Assembly: GCF_042652345.1 (NCBI RefSeq)
Contig: NZ_JBHSJJ010000001.1
Span: 124,001-188,000 of the forward strand
Origin: Negadavirga shengliensis
GTDB lineage: Bacteria; Bacteroidota; Bacteroidia; Cytophagales; Cyclobacteriaceae
Direction: 5' to 3'
DNA: 64,000 nucleotides
Positions 35,194 to 44,722 of this stretch are shown in pieces. Below the pieces are notes generated by a model, which was given only the letters and a program-made list of their open reading frames with translations, was not told the DNA's origin and did no database searches. Numbering within the stretch: position 1 is the stretch's first letter; each line of letters opens with the position of its first letter. The position numbers were made by a program, and so were the translations under genes.

Positions 35194-36529
35194 GGCTTTT
35201 TATCAAATCGTTTTGGATCTCTTCCAGTGACCGGTTTTTCGTTTCAGGCATTTTGTACAAAACCCACAGCAGTTGGAACACCATCATCATCGCAAAAAAA
35301 GCAAAAATGTTCCCTGTCCCGAAATTATTTGCGAAGAAGGGAAAGGCATTGGCAATGACGGCAGCAAATATCCAGTGCGTAAAAGACCCGAAAGACTGGC
35401 CATACGCTCTCAGTTCATTGGGAAATATTTCAGATATAAACACCCAGATCACCGAGCCCTGCCCCACCGCATGGGAAGCAATGAACATATACACAAAAAA
35501 CGGGAGCAGCACATGGCTTACTGTTCCCCCGAAATAACTGTAGGCCATCAGGGAAAGGGAGACGATGTAACCCACTGAGCCTATGAACATGAGCATTCTT
35601 CTGCCCAATCTGTCAATGAGGTATAAACCTAACAGGGTGGCCAGCAGGTTTATTATTCCAATTCCCATCGTAGACATCAGGGCATCATTGACTGAAATCC
35701 CCGCTGATTCGAATATTCTTGGAGCAAAATATATGATGGCGTTGATTCCTGACAACTGATTAAAGAACGCCATCAGGAAGGCGAACCAGGTAACTTTCCG
35801 GAATTTGGGCTCAAACAGGGACCATACGGTAGATGTTCTTCCTATTTTTTTGCTCTCGGCAACTGCCAATGCAATGACAGCATCTGCTCCTTCAGGATCG
35901 GTCCGGGCCAAGATGGCCCTGGCAGCGGCAAAATTCTGCCTCTTGGCCACAAGCCAACGCGGGCTCTTGGGAACCCTTAGGATCAATAAAGCATAAACCA
36001 GTGCCGGAACGGCCTCTATGCCCAGCATCCAGCGCCAGGCTTCCTGCAAGGCAGTCGTGCCGATCAGGTAATTGGAGAAATAAGCCATAAGGATGCCAAA
36101 AACAATGTTGAACTGGTAAAGTGCCACCAACTGACCCCTACGGCCCGCCGGTGCGATTTCCGATATGTACATGGGCGCCACCACGGAGGAGGCCCCCACA
36201 CCCAATCCTCCGATAAATCTGAAAAACATAAAAGAATAGACCTCGGGAGCCAAAGCTGAACCCAGCGCCGAGACCAGATACAAGAGTCCTATCCCAAACA
36301 AAGAGGGCTTTCTGCCAAACTTGTCAGCAGGAAATCCGCCAAACAGAGCCCCTATTACCGTGCCATAGAGGGCGATGGCCACCGCCAGCCCGTGGCCCCA
36401 GTCGCTCAACTGCCACAGGGATTGGATCTCCCTTTCCGCTCCCGAAATAACGGCCGTATCAAAGCCAAACAGAAAACCGCCCAGGGCCGCGGTGATGGAC
36501 AAAAAGAGAACATAGTATTTGCTTTGCAT
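35186..36529 (-). CDS. Sugar porter of the major facilitator superfamily (fructose uptake)
   Basis: This 447-residue MFS protein of the sugar porter family has 12 helices. Signatures are GFLFGFDTAVISGAE in helix 1, DKFGRKPS after helix 2, the PESPRW-like RVPKSPRWL before the central loop, and DRLGRRMLM after helix 8, ending with PETKNRSLEEI. It probably brings fructose across the inner membrane. It lies between the GH32 gene (118 bp) and fructokinase (8-bp overlap). It is a paralogue of the porter at 43.2-44.5 kb, with clear sequence divergence, so the two may differ in substrate (fructose versus sucrose or disaccharide). Confidence 0.92.
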   Translation of the reverse strand: MQSKYYVLFLSITAALGGFLFGFDTAVISGAEREIQSLWQLSDWGHGLAVAIALYGTVIGALFGGFPADKFGRKPSLFGIGLLYLVSALGSALAPEVYSFMFFRFIGGLGVGASSVVAPMYISEIAPAGRRGQLVALYQFNIVFGILMAYFSNYLIGTTALQEAWRWMLGIEAVPALVYALLILRVPKSPRWLVAKRQNFAAARAILARTDPEGADAVIALAVAESKKIGRTSTVWSLFEPKFRKVTWFAFLMAFFNQLSGINAIIYFAPRIFESAGISVNDALMSTMGIGIINLLATLLGLYLIDRLGRRMLMFIGSVGYIVSLSLMAYSYFGGTVSHVLLPFFVYMFIASHAVGQGSVIWVFISEIFPNELRAYGQSFGSFTHWIFAAVIANAFPFFANNFGTGNIFAFFAMMMVFQLLWVLYKMPETKNRSLEEIQNDLIKSHA

Positions 36530-36572
36530 AAATTCAGGAGGTTATATCTGAAAGAAAATATCAGATAATGGG

Positions 36573-36607
36573 GTGACCCTCTTTGATTTTTGATCAAAGA
36601 AAGTCAC
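36573..36607. repeat. Hairpin-forming inverted repeat between GH32 and porter genes
   Basis: GTGAC (36573-36577) and CTTTGAT (36581-36587) are repeated in inverse as ATCAAAG (36593-36599) and GTCAC (36603-36607), around a 5-base loop. There is no T-run on the minus strand, so it is more likely an mRNA-processing hairpin or a dispersed repeat than a terminator. Confidence 0.5.
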
Positions 36608-36647
36608 ACCGGAAGAAATTAGGTTATTGGAATGAATCAGAAGCTGT

Positions 36648-38156
36648 TTACCAAATAGAATTCAGGTAGTGAACCTGCGAATCGGCGCTGAATCCGGAAA
36701 GCGAAACGCGGTTATAATGTTCGGTTGGGAAAATAACCTCCGTCATGACCAGCTCCCCGTCATTGATAAATACTTCAACAGAAGAGCGGTCCAAATAGAT
36801 ACGCACATCTTTTATTTTTAGGCCGTTTAAAGGTGCCGTATGTGGTTTCGAAAAAGCTTCGTGGAAATCCGTAATGCCGGATTGGCTTCTGTCAAATACC
36901 AGCTGATCCCCGTTTTTTTCCAGTACCACGCGCTCCCCTTTTTCATTTCCTATTTCTACTTTAAATTTCTCCTGATTGGGTGTAAGGAGAATTTCCACCA
37001 ATTCATGGTCCAAGCTAAACCCGCTCCCCTCCGCTTTATGGGTGTCGTTTCTTAGCATATCGAGCTCTTTCACCGGCCTGGAGGCCACGAGATAGTCCCC
37101 ATTCGTTTCCACCAGTTCCAAATTGCGTGGCACCGTGTTGGCGGAACGCCAGTTTTCGGTGGGCACGATGTTGGCATAGGTCCAATTGCTCATCCAGCCT
37201 ATGAAAAGCCTTCTGCCATCCTCTTCCGGCACATTGGACCAGGTAACACCTGCGTAATTGTCTGCCCCATAGTCCAGCCATTTCACTTCCCTGCTCTCCA
37301 CGTGGAATTGCTTCCCGTCAAAATCCCCTATGAAATACTGGGTGGCGGAACCGCCGTTGGGCCCTCCGGGGTTGATGCTGACAAAAAGCACCCATTTTTC
37401 CTCGCCGCCGGCTGTTGTTAAAGGAAACAAATCCGGGCACTCCCAGACCCCTCCGTAAGCAGCCCAAGAGGGGTTGAAGTCGCTTTCATGCGTCCAGTCT
37501 ATCAAATTGGGGGAAGAATAAAAGCTGATACGGTCCTTAACGGCCAAGGACATGATCCACTTGTCATCCACCCAACTCACTTTAGGGTCACGAAAATCGC
37601 GGATCCCCGGATTTTTCAACACGGGGTTACCTTCGTATTTTAGCCAGTTTCTGCCCCGGTCGGTACTATAGGCAATCCCCTGGGTCTGAAAATCATCCCT
37701 TTTGGCCTCCGCACCCACGGGATCATGGTAAGTATAAATAGCCACCAAAGGCGGATTGTCTTCAGTAGCCAGCCCGCTGGTATTATCGGCATCAAAAACG
37801 GCCGATCCTGAAAAAATCCAACCATGCTCATCCGGTTCTATGGCCACGGGCAAATGCTCCCAGTGGACCAGATCCTCCGATACCGCATGTCCCCAATGCA
37901 TGGGCCCCCAAACAGTGCTGTCAGGATAATGTTGGTAAAACAGGTGGTATTCGCCATCATGGTACACCATGCCGTTGGGATCGTTCATCCACATAGCCGG
38001 AGGTGTAAAATGGTACTGCGGCCGGAAGGGTTCGTTAAACTCCGGTTCGCTTTGCGTCACTTCGGTGTTTTCTTCACCGCCACATCCTGCCATGAGGGCA
38101 GCGATGCAGATTCCAAGAGGATATATTTTTGTGAAATTTTTCAACAGTCGGCACAT
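36648..38156 (-). CDS. Glycoside hydrolase family 32 lipoprotein (levanase/inulinase/invertase)
   Basis: This 502-residue exported enzyme hydrolyses beta-fructosides. The signal peptide ends in the lipobox LMAGC (about C24), so it is membrane-anchored in the periplasm or on the cell surface. The three GH32 catalytic sites are visible: WMNDPNG (nucleophile Asp, about 56-62), FRDPKVSW (transition-state Asp) and WECPDLFPL (acid/base Glu). A C-terminal beta-sandwich domain follows (about 340-502, with DRSSVEVFINDGE). Sequence alone does not tell inulin, levan or sucrose preference. It lies between susD and the porter gene, with a strong hairpin before it. Confidence 0.94.
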   Translation of the reverse strand: MCRLLKNFTKIYPLGICIAALMAGCGGEENTEVTQSEPEFNEPFRPQYHFTPPAMWMNDPNGMVYHDGEYHLFYQHYPDSTVWGPMHWGHAVSEDLVHWEHLPVAIEPDEHGWIFSGSAVFDADNTSGLATEDNPPLVAIYTYHDPVGAEAKRDDFQTQGIAYSTDRGRNWLKYEGNPVLKNPGIRDFRDPKVSWVDDKWIMSLAVKDRISFYSSPNLIDWTHESDFNPSWAAYGGVWECPDLFPLTTAGGEEKWVLFVSINPGGPNGGSATQYFIGDFDGKQFHVESREVKWLDYGADNYAGVTWSNVPEEDGRRLFIGWMSNWTYANIVPTENWRSANTVPRNLELVETNGDYLVASRPVKELDMLRNDTHKAEGSGFSLDHELVEILLTPNQEKFKVEIGNEKGERVVLEKNGDQLVFDRSQSGITDFHEAFSKPHTAPLNGLKIKDVRIYLDRSSVEVFINDGELVMTEVIFPTEHYNRVSLSGFSADSQVHYLNSIW

Positions 38157-38186
38157 TTACAACTAATTTTTCAAGGTAAGAAATGT

Positions 38187-38221
38187 TCCGGAAACACAGA
38201 CAAATGCTCTGTGTTTCCGGA
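38187..38221. promoter_or_regulatory. Perfect 14-bp hairpin between susD and GH32
   Basis: TCCGGAAACACAGA (38187-38200) and TCTGTGTTTCCGGA (38208-38221) form a perfect stem with a 7-base loop. It fills the 72-bp gap between susD and GH32. No T-run follows on either strand, so a role in mRNA 3'-end protection or cleavage, leaving susCD mRNA more abundant, is more likely than plain termination. Confidence 0.65.
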
Positions 38222-38228
38222 TTGGATT

Positions 38229-39971
38229 TCAATAATTTGGATTTTGGGTATAAACCCCTCTGGTAAAGTCTATCTCACGTTGTGGAATAGGATAATACTC
38301 ATCCCTTCCCGCAGTAAACACGGCGTTGGCTAGGAAATCCCTCCTCACCCGTTCCTTAGCAAGATAATCATTTAATACTTCTTCCGCTTCACCCCACCTT
38401 ACCAAGTCAAAAAACCGATGTCCTTCCATAGCAAACTCCAGCCTTCTCTCGAACTTAAGTGCTTTCCATGCAAATTCTTTGTTCGGAAAAGCTTCGTACA
38501 AAGAAACATGGTAGATGTCTGATGCCCCGGCTGCCAAGGGCCGCTGAGTGCTGGCCGCGGCCCTGGCCCTTATCTCATTGATGATGGGAAGGGCTTCATC
38601 CCATCTGTCCAGCTGGATCAATGCTTCTGCCTTGAACAGCAATACATCGGCATACCGGATAAAATCCACGTTTTTCGAGGTCCCTACAAACGGCCCTTCC
38701 TTAACATAGCATGAGCAATCCGGGGCTTGTTGTTCTTTCATATTTCCAAAATATCCATAAACGCCCGGATCTCTGGCCCAACTAAAATTATAAACCATAT
38801 CCCCTGGTTGGTTTATGGTATTTCTGTATTTAAAGGGTCTGCCGGGTACCCCCACGGTGTGGTCAAGCCTGGGATCTATGGTTAGCCCTTCCGCTGCCGG
38901 CGCCGTGCCATCCCCAGCAATGCTGTTGAAAATATTTTGGTCGTTGAAGTTGTCCAGTAGAGGCAAGCCATTGTTGTCAGTCCTGAAGGCATTTACTAGA
39001 TTTTGACTTGCCAGGTGGAATCCGCAGCAGCCATACAGGCCGGTTCCGTGCGGTGAGTTAAGTCCGGTCACAAAACTTACCCTGCCCACCACGGTGCCGT
39101 CGTTGATGGAAAACTGTACCGCCCAGATCGATTCGGGGCCGTTGTCAAATCCATCCAGAAAGTTGTTGCCGAAATCCGGTTCAAGGCTTCCTACCACCTC
39201 GTCGGCATACTGTATGACTTCCTCAAGCCTGGCTTGATTGATATTGACTACCCGGTGCTGGTCATTCTGCTCATAGGCCTGATAAAGCCGTACCTTTGCC
39301 AAATAAGCAGCAGCGGCATTTCTATTTGCTCTACCTGCTTCATCCTGGAACTGCGGAAGGTTATCGTAGGCAAAAAGAAAATCGTTGGCTATGGCGTTCC
39401 ATAGTCCGTCATTTGAAACATCATTGGTGACCTGGGAAGCCTCTTCCTGACTTAGTTCCTCTGTGATATAAGGGATTTTTTTGAATAGAAGCTTAAGCAT
39501 AAAATGGGAATGTGCCCTGAGAAACCTTAATTCTGCCTGCCGGACCGTCTTTTCGGCGTACTCCTCATCGGGGATGGAATTGATCACAGAAAGGGCAAAA
39601 TTAGCCCTCGAAATGGCTTTATAATAATTGGTCCAGGTTCTGGGCGTCATGTCGGCGCCTTGATCCGGAATGGTAAGATTGTATTGCTCGTAGGTATCCA
39701 CGACCCCGACATCACCGCGACCTCCGCCTCCTTTATAAGCATCATCCGACCTAACACTGCCATATACCCAAAGATGGGTGATGGGGCCTATCATTTCATC
39801 GTTGCCTATGCCCGCATAAGCTGCAATTACCAACCCCTCCGCATTTTCGGGGGTAGCTACGTTGTCGCTGGAAAGAACCCCTTTTGGTTCGTATTCCAAG
39901 AAATCACTGGAACATGCCTCCATAAACAGACAAGCCAGTATTCCTAGTAAGTATATATGATATTTTTTCAT
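38229..39971 (-). CDS. susD: SusD/RagB family outer-membrane glycan-binding lipoprotein
   Basis: This 580-residue surface lipoprotein forms the lid of a SusCD importer. The signal peptide has the lipobox MEAC (C20), followed by SSDFLEYEP, a typical SusD start. Tetratricopeptide-like helices dominate the N-terminal half (AELRFLRAHSHFMLKLLF). The C-terminal part has ADVLLFKAEALIQL, GHRFFDLVRWGEAEEVL and YYPIPQREIDF, all characteristic of the SusD/RagB family. It is 13 bp after susC. Its substrate is inferred as fructan from the neighbouring GH32 and fructokinase. Confidence 0.95.
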   Translation of the reverse strand: MKKYHIYLLGILACLFMEACSSDFLEYEPKGVLSSDNVATPENAEGLVIAAYAGIGNDEMIGPITHLWVYGSVRSDDAYKGGGGRGDVGVVDTYEQYNLTIPDQGADMTPRTWTNYYKAISRANFALSVINSIPDEEYAEKTVRQAELRFLRAHSHFMLKLLFKKIPYITEELSQEEASQVTNDVSNDGLWNAIANDFLFAYDNLPQFQDEAGRANRNAAAAYLAKVRLYQAYEQNDQHRVVNINQARLEEVIQYADEVVGSLEPDFGNNFLDGFDNGPESIWAVQFSINDGTVVGRVSFVTGLNSPHGTGLYGCCGFHLASQNLVNAFRTDNNGLPLLDNFNDQNIFNSIAGDGTAPAAEGLTIDPRLDHTVGVPGRPFKYRNTINQPGDMVYNFSWARDPGVYGYFGNMKEQQAPDCSCYVKEGPFVGTSKNVDFIRYADVLLFKAEALIQLDRWDEALPIINEIRARAAASTQRPLAAGASDIYHVSLYEAFPNKEFAWKALKFERRLEFAMEGHRFFDLVRWGEAEEVLNDYLAKERVRRDFLANAVFTAGRDEYYPIPQREIDFTRGVYTQNPNY

Positions 39972-39984
39972 GATTTCTTTTATT

Positions 39985-42900
39985 TTAGAAGTTTACATTC
40001 AGCCCCAATGAAAATACCGTAGGGACAGGAATTCTGCCCACATCAGTCCTTTCCGGGTCAGAACCGATGTAATCTCTATGTGTAAACCAAATCAGGTTTT
40101 CCCCTTGAAAATAAGCGCGCACGCCGCTTACGCCAGACCATTTGTTTATCAGGACCTGCGGCACATTATAACCGAACTGGAGGTTTCTGATTTTAAAGTA
40201 AGCGTTGTTTCTGAAGAGGTAATCCGATGTCCTGGTTTCATTGAAGGCCAATGACAGGGAAGGTATGTCTGAACCGGGATTCTCGGGGGTCCAGGCATTC
40301 AACACGCCAAGCCCTGCATTTTCCCGACCCTGGACAAAATTGTTCCAGAATATATAGGGGTCTAACCCGATTCTTCCCGCAACCCCCGATCCAAAAACAG
40401 CAAGATCAAAGTTCTTGTAGGCCAGGTTGATTCCCAATCCGTATTCCAACGCCGGCAAAGTGTTGCCAATAAAATCCCGGTCATTGGCATCAATCACACC
40501 GTCGTTGTTGATATCCATTAATTTTATCCCCCCGGGCCGGGCCCCTACCTGGGTTGGGCTGGAGTTTACATCTTCCTGACTTTGGAACAGTCCGTCTGTC
40601 CTAAAGCCAAATATGGAAAACTGGGATTGGCCAATAATGGAATTTTCGGCAGTACCGGGGAAGGCCGCCCTTACCTCTTCCGGCAAAAAGGTGATTTTGT
40701 CAAAAAAGGCCCCGAAGTTGGAATTGACACTCATGGTCAAGCCATTGCTCCAGGATTTTTGGTAAGCCAGCATCAGTTCCCACCCTTTGGTTTCGGTGGA
40801 CGCCCCGTTCAGCACCCTTTCCTGGCCTTCGCCTATTACAGAAGCGATCGGCGGTCTGGTCAGGATATCACTTGTATTTCTTATGAAATAATCAAATGAT
40901 CCGGTAATGGCGTAATTGAACAAGCTAAAATCCAATCCCACATTCCACTCCTTGGTTGTCTCCCATTTCAGGTCAGGGTTTTCCGCTTGTATGGACACAA
41001 AGCCCGAAGGCAGGTTGCCTGAACCGTTTCCATTGATGTCATATGCCGTGCCCACGTTATAATAGAATTCAAAAAACCCACCTGTAAATTGGGATTGGTT
41101 GGCCCCATACCGCGCCTCGTACAAACCAAACCTCGCCAAATCCCCTATTTCCTGATTGCCTACTTCGCCATATCCAGCCCTTATTTTAAGATCCGAAAGA
41201 CCGTTGACATCTTTGAGCAATTCTTCATCACTCAACCTCCAGCCGGCAGTTACCGCAGGAAATATCCCATACCGGTTATTTCTACCAAACCTGGATGAAC
41301 CATCCCTTCTGAGGGTGAACGAGGCTAAATATTTGTCTGCAAAGGCATAGTTCAACTTTCCAAATTGGGACAGTAACCTATTCCCTGTTGCCCTGCCGGT
41401 AGTGGTCCTGGCACCAGTGGCGGCATCCAGTACAAAATAGGATTCGGTTTCTACAGCAAAGCCATCGGCCATGGCCAATACGCTCGAAAAGTCATCCTTT
41501 ATGGACTCCACCCCTAATAACACCTCAAAACGGTGTAGCCCTAAATTCAATTTGTAATCAAGGGTGTTGGAGAATACCAAGCTGGAAAATTGATTGGTAT
41601 CGCGGATTAGGCGGTTGTTGCTTCTTGTAATAAAACCGTTACTTACCCGCGGCTCAATGTCCTTTCTGTGGAAATCATTATAATCCAAACCCAAACTGGA
41701 CCTAAAAGTGAGGTTGTCCAGGATTCCCCATTCGGCGAACACGTTTCCGTAAAAATTGTTCTTACGGGTGTTGTCCCACCGGTTCAGGTATTGCATCAAC
41801 ACCGGGTTATTCCTATCTGAATACCCCGAGCCCAGGGGACCCGCGAAATTTCCATGCAGGTCTCTGACAGGGATGGTGGGAGCCATGGTGATGGCCAAGC
41901 CCGGAGTAAGCGCACTACCTACATCTCTTGAGGCCAGTGTCTCATTGGAATTGGTAAACTGCGTATTGACGCCAAATCTGACCTTGTCATTGAACAGCCA
42001 GGTATTGGCATTTACCCTTGCTGTATACCGTTCAAAACCTGTGTATTTCAATATCCCTGTATTCTTAAAATGACCTAAGTTGATCATTAAGGAAGATTTT
42101 TCTGAGTTTGTTGAAATGGTCAATTCATTATTGAACGCATAACCGGTTTCATAGGTCTCATCCTGCCAGTCAGTATCACCGGCAGGCACATTTTGGTCGC
42201 CTCCCACGTATGGTCTCACGCTCACGCGGTTGAGTACAGGATTACTGAAATCCCCGTTCCAATCAAAATCGTAAATCTCTCCATAACCGCCTGCGGGATC
42301 GGCCCCGTCATTTACTGATGCGCGCCAAAGCACTTCTCCCCTTTGTACTGCGTTGAGCATCTTGTACCTTTGGTTTTTCTCTGATAGCACCGACACGTTG
42401 GAGTTTACGGTTACGCTCAACCTGTCCTGACCGGAGGCTTTATTTTTTGTGGTCACGACAATGACCCCGTTTGCTGCTCTTGACCCGTAAATAGAGGCTG
42501 CCGAGGCATCTTTAAGCACCTGAATGGATTCGATCGCTTCGGGGTTCAAACTGGCAAATACCTCCTGCCTTTTGGTGGGCACGCCATCGATAATGTATAG
42601 AGGGTCATTGTTGCCCAAGGTGGATGTTCCGCGGATAAGTATCCTGCTGCTCGCGCCGGAGGGGTCGCCTGATTTTTCCACCAACAGACCGGGTACGCGT
42701 CCCTGCAGCGCCTGCATGGGGTTACCTGAGCTGAAAGTCTGGCCTTTAAGGGGGTCCAGGTCCACGGCGACAATGGCTCCGGTCATATCGGCCTTTCTTT
42801 GTGTCCCGTACCCGACCACCACTACGGCTTCCAAATCGGAAACATCTTCGGCCAGGGCTACGTTTATGACATTCCTGTTTCCGACCATTTCGGTTATGGA

Positions 42901-43134
42901 CTCATAACCTACGAAAGTGAATACCAGTGTTTCATCACTACTGGCAGAAATGCTATAATTACCGGCTACATCGGTAATGGTACCTCTGTTCGTACCCTGT
43001 ACCAATACCGTCACACCTGGGATGCCTTCACCCGCAGGGCCATCGGTCACTTTCCCCGTGATTGTCCCTTCCTGCGCCCATGCAGGAATACCCATCAGTA
43101 GGACCAGAATCATTTGTAAAATTTGCGTTTTCAT
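39985..43134 (-). CDS. susC: SusC/RagA family TonB-linked outer-membrane transporter
   Basis: This 1049-residue outer-membrane protein imports oligosaccharides using TonB energy. A signal peptide (cleaved after about residue 20, PAWA-Q) is followed by a carboxypeptidase-regulatory-like beta domain (TITGKVTDGPAGEGIPGVTV), the TonB box region and plug (VVVVGYGTQRKADMTGAI), and a 22-strand barrel ending in aromatic NVNF. No STN domain is present, so anti-sigma signalling is not expected, in line with control by the HTCS. It starts 54 bp after the upstream porter gene. Confidence 0.96.
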   Translation of the reverse strand: MKTQILQMILVLLMGIPAWAQEGTITGKVTDGPAGEGIPGVTVLVQGTNRGTITDVAGNYSISASSDETLVFTFVGYESITEMVGNRNVINVALAEDVSDLEAVVVVGYGTQRKADMTGAIVAVDLDPLKGQTFSSGNPMQALQGRVPGLLVEKSGDPSGASSRILIRGTSTLGNNDPLYIIDGVPTKRQEVFASLNPEAIESIQVLKDASAASIYGSRAANGVIVVTTKNKASGQDRLSVTVNSNVSVLSEKNQRYKMLNAVQRGEVLWRASVNDGADPAGGYGEIYDFDWNGDFSNPVLNRVSVRPYVGGDQNVPAGDTDWQDETYETGYAFNNELTISTNSEKSSLMINLGHFKNTGILKYTGFERYTARVNANTWLFNDKVRFGVNTQFTNSNETLASRDVGSALTPGLAITMAPTIPVRDLHGNFAGPLGSGYSDRNNPVLMQYLNRWDNTRKNNFYGNVFAEWGILDNLTFRSSLGLDYNDFHRKDIEPRVSNGFITRSNNRLIRDTNQFSSLVFSNTLDYKLNLGLHRFEVLLGVESIKDDFSSVLAMADGFAVETESYFVLDAATGARTTTGRATGNRLLSQFGKLNYAFADKYLASFTLRRDGSSRFGRNNRYGIFPAVTAGWRLSDEELLKDVNGLSDLKIRAGYGEVGNQEIGDLARFGLYEARYGANQSQFTGGFFEFYYNVGTAYDINGNGSGNLPSGFVSIQAENPDLKWETTKEWNVGLDFSLFNYAITGSFDYFIRNTSDILTRPPIASVIGEGQERVLNGASTETKGWELMLAYQKSWSNGLTMSVNSNFGAFFDKITFLPEEVRAAFPGTAENSIIGQSQFSIFGFRTDGLFQSQEDVNSSPTQVGARPGGIKLMDINNDGVIDANDRDFIGNTLPALEYGLGINLAYKNFDLAVFGSGVAGRIGLDPYIFWNNFVQGRENAGLGVLNAWTPENPGSDIPSLSLAFNETRTSDYLFRNNAYFKIRNLQFGYNVPQVLINKWSGVSGVRAYFQGENLIWFTHRDYIGSDPERTDVGRIPVPTVFSLGLNVNF

Positions 43135-43188
43135 AATCTAATCGGGTTTATCATCTTACATACAAGTTTAGTTTTATTTGTTGTTGAC

Positions 43189-44535
43189 TTATGTTTGCTT
43201 TATTTCTGATTGAGAATAGGACTCAAAATACTCTTCCTCCAGGGGCCTTCCCTTGGTTTCGGGCATAAAAAAAATGACGAAGATGGTTTGCATTGTCATG
43301 AAAACCAGGAAGATCAGAAAAACCTGCCAGGCCTGTAGATTGGCTATCAAAAAGGATCCGGAAAGGGTAATCAGGGCCGCCATGGCCCAATGTACCAACG
43401 CGCCGAAGGACTGTCCCTTGGCCCTCCATTTATTGGCGAAGATTTCGGAGATAAACACCCATATTACACTGCCCTGCCCAATGGCGTGTGCAGAAATAAA
43501 CAGGAGCATGCCCATCAGGTTGAGAACAGGCGACACATGGTAATAAAAGCCGAAAGTAACCATGCTCAGACTGAGCAGATACCCCAGGGATCCGATCAAC
43601 ATCAGGTGTTTTCTCCCCATTCTGTCTATCAGTGAAAGGCTCCACAGGGTAATGCAAAGGTTGGTCACGCCAATGAATACCGCTCCTAGTAATGATTCCT
43701 CTGTGGCAAACCCTGCTCTTTCCATGATCTCGGGGGCGTAATAGAGGATAAAATTGATGCCGGACGCCTGGTTGAAAAATGCGATAAAAAAAGCGTATAC
43801 AAATGCCGAATTGGCCTTCTTTTCAGGAGCGTGTTTGGACTTGGGTTTTTTGTGCTCGCTTTTTATTCCCTTCAGTACTTCGGCGGCCATTTGCCCGCTG
43901 TTATTGTAAAGACTTTTCAAAATGAGATAGGCCTTATCGATCTGACCTCTCCTAAAAGCGAGCCATCTCGGACTTTCGGGGATATTCAGTATCAAAGCCA
44001 AAAACAACAAAGCTGGAATGATCTCGGCCCCGAGCATCCACCTCCAGTCATTTTTCCCGCCAAAGCCCTCCAACAGGTAATTGGAAATATATGCGGCCAG
44101 AATCCCCACTACAATATTGATCTGAAACAGTCCTACCAGCTTACCGCGGTGATTTGATGGGGAGATTTCTGATATATAGGCCGGGGCTGCTATAGTGGAG
44201 GTGCCGATGGCCAGTCCTCCCAAAAACCTATACGCGGAAAAAATATAAGGATCCGTAGCCAAAGCCGTGCCTACAGCACTCATTAAATAAAGCACACCTA
44301 TCCAGAACAAGGTGCTTTTTCTTCCCATCCGGTCACACGGAATGCTTCCCAGCAAAGCTCCCAGAACGGTCCCCCATAAGGCCACGCTCATAATAAAGAA
44401 TCCGTGAAACCAAGTGGATGTATTCCAAAGTACTTTGATAGGAAGGTTCGCCCCCGATATCACAACGGTATCGAAGCCGAAAAGGAAGCCGCTTAAGGAC
44501 GCGACTATGGCGTAATATATGGGTTTATTGTTCAT
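43189..44535 (-). CDS. Sugar porter of the major facilitator superfamily (second in locus)
   Basis: This 448-residue sugar porter has 12 helices. Signatures are GFLFGFDTVVISGAN, DRMGRKSTLF, NIPESPRWLAFR, DRMGRKHLM and the end motif MPETKGRPLEEEYFE. The central cytoplasmic loop is Lys-rich (EHKKPKSKHAPEKK). It is the first gene after the HTCS and the likely first gene of the susC-susD-GH32-porter-kinase transcript. It is clearly related to, but not a recent copy of, the porter at 35.2-36.5 kb. The likely substrate is fructose, sucrose or a short fructo-oligosaccharide. Confidence 0.92.
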   Translation of the reverse strand: MNNKPIYYAIVASLSGFLFGFDTVVISGANLPIKVLWNTSTWFHGFFIMSVALWGTVLGALLGSIPCDRMGRKSTLFWIGVLYLMSAVGTALATDPYIFSAYRFLGGLAIGTSTIAAPAYISEISPSNHRGKLVGLFQINIVVGILAAYISNYLLEGFGGKNDWRWMLGAEIIPALLFLALILNIPESPRWLAFRRGQIDKAYLILKSLYNNSGQMAAEVLKGIKSEHKKPKSKHAPEKKANSAFVYAFFIAFFNQASGINFILYYAPEIMERAGFATEESLLGAVFIGVTNLCITLWSLSLIDRMGRKHLMLIGSLGYLLSLSMVTFGFYYHVSPVLNLMGMLLFISAHAIGQGSVIWVFISEIFANKWRAKGQSFGALVHWAMAALITLSGSFLIANLQAWQVFLIFLVFMTMQTIFVIFFMPETKGRPLEEEYFESYSQSEIKQT

Positions 44536-44689
44536 AGCTAATTGTTCCCCAAGCTATGACGCCGAAAAAAATTTAATTTGTGATACGGTTTTTAAGTTTT
44601 ACAAAAATGACCTCCCGGATAAAAAAAAGCATAATGAGCCAAAATGAGCTGTTTAAGCGTTTTATTGCACACCATTACAAGAAATCAGC

Positions 44690-44720
44690 CTTTCAATTTT
44701 GTGTTGCGCTTTCAATTTTG
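44690..44720. promoter_or_regulatory. Two 12-bp direct repeats, candidate HTCS operator
   Basis: CTTTCAATTTTG occurs at 44690-44701 and again at 44709-44720, a 19-bp period (close to two helical turns). The pair sits directly after the HTCS stop and 155-185 bp upstream of the porter start. AraC-type output domains bind paired direct half-sites of this kind, so this is the best candidate operator of the fructan operon. I found no fully consensus -7 box between it and the porter gene, as expected for an activator-dependent promoter. Confidence 0.45.
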
Positions 44721-44722
44721 TT

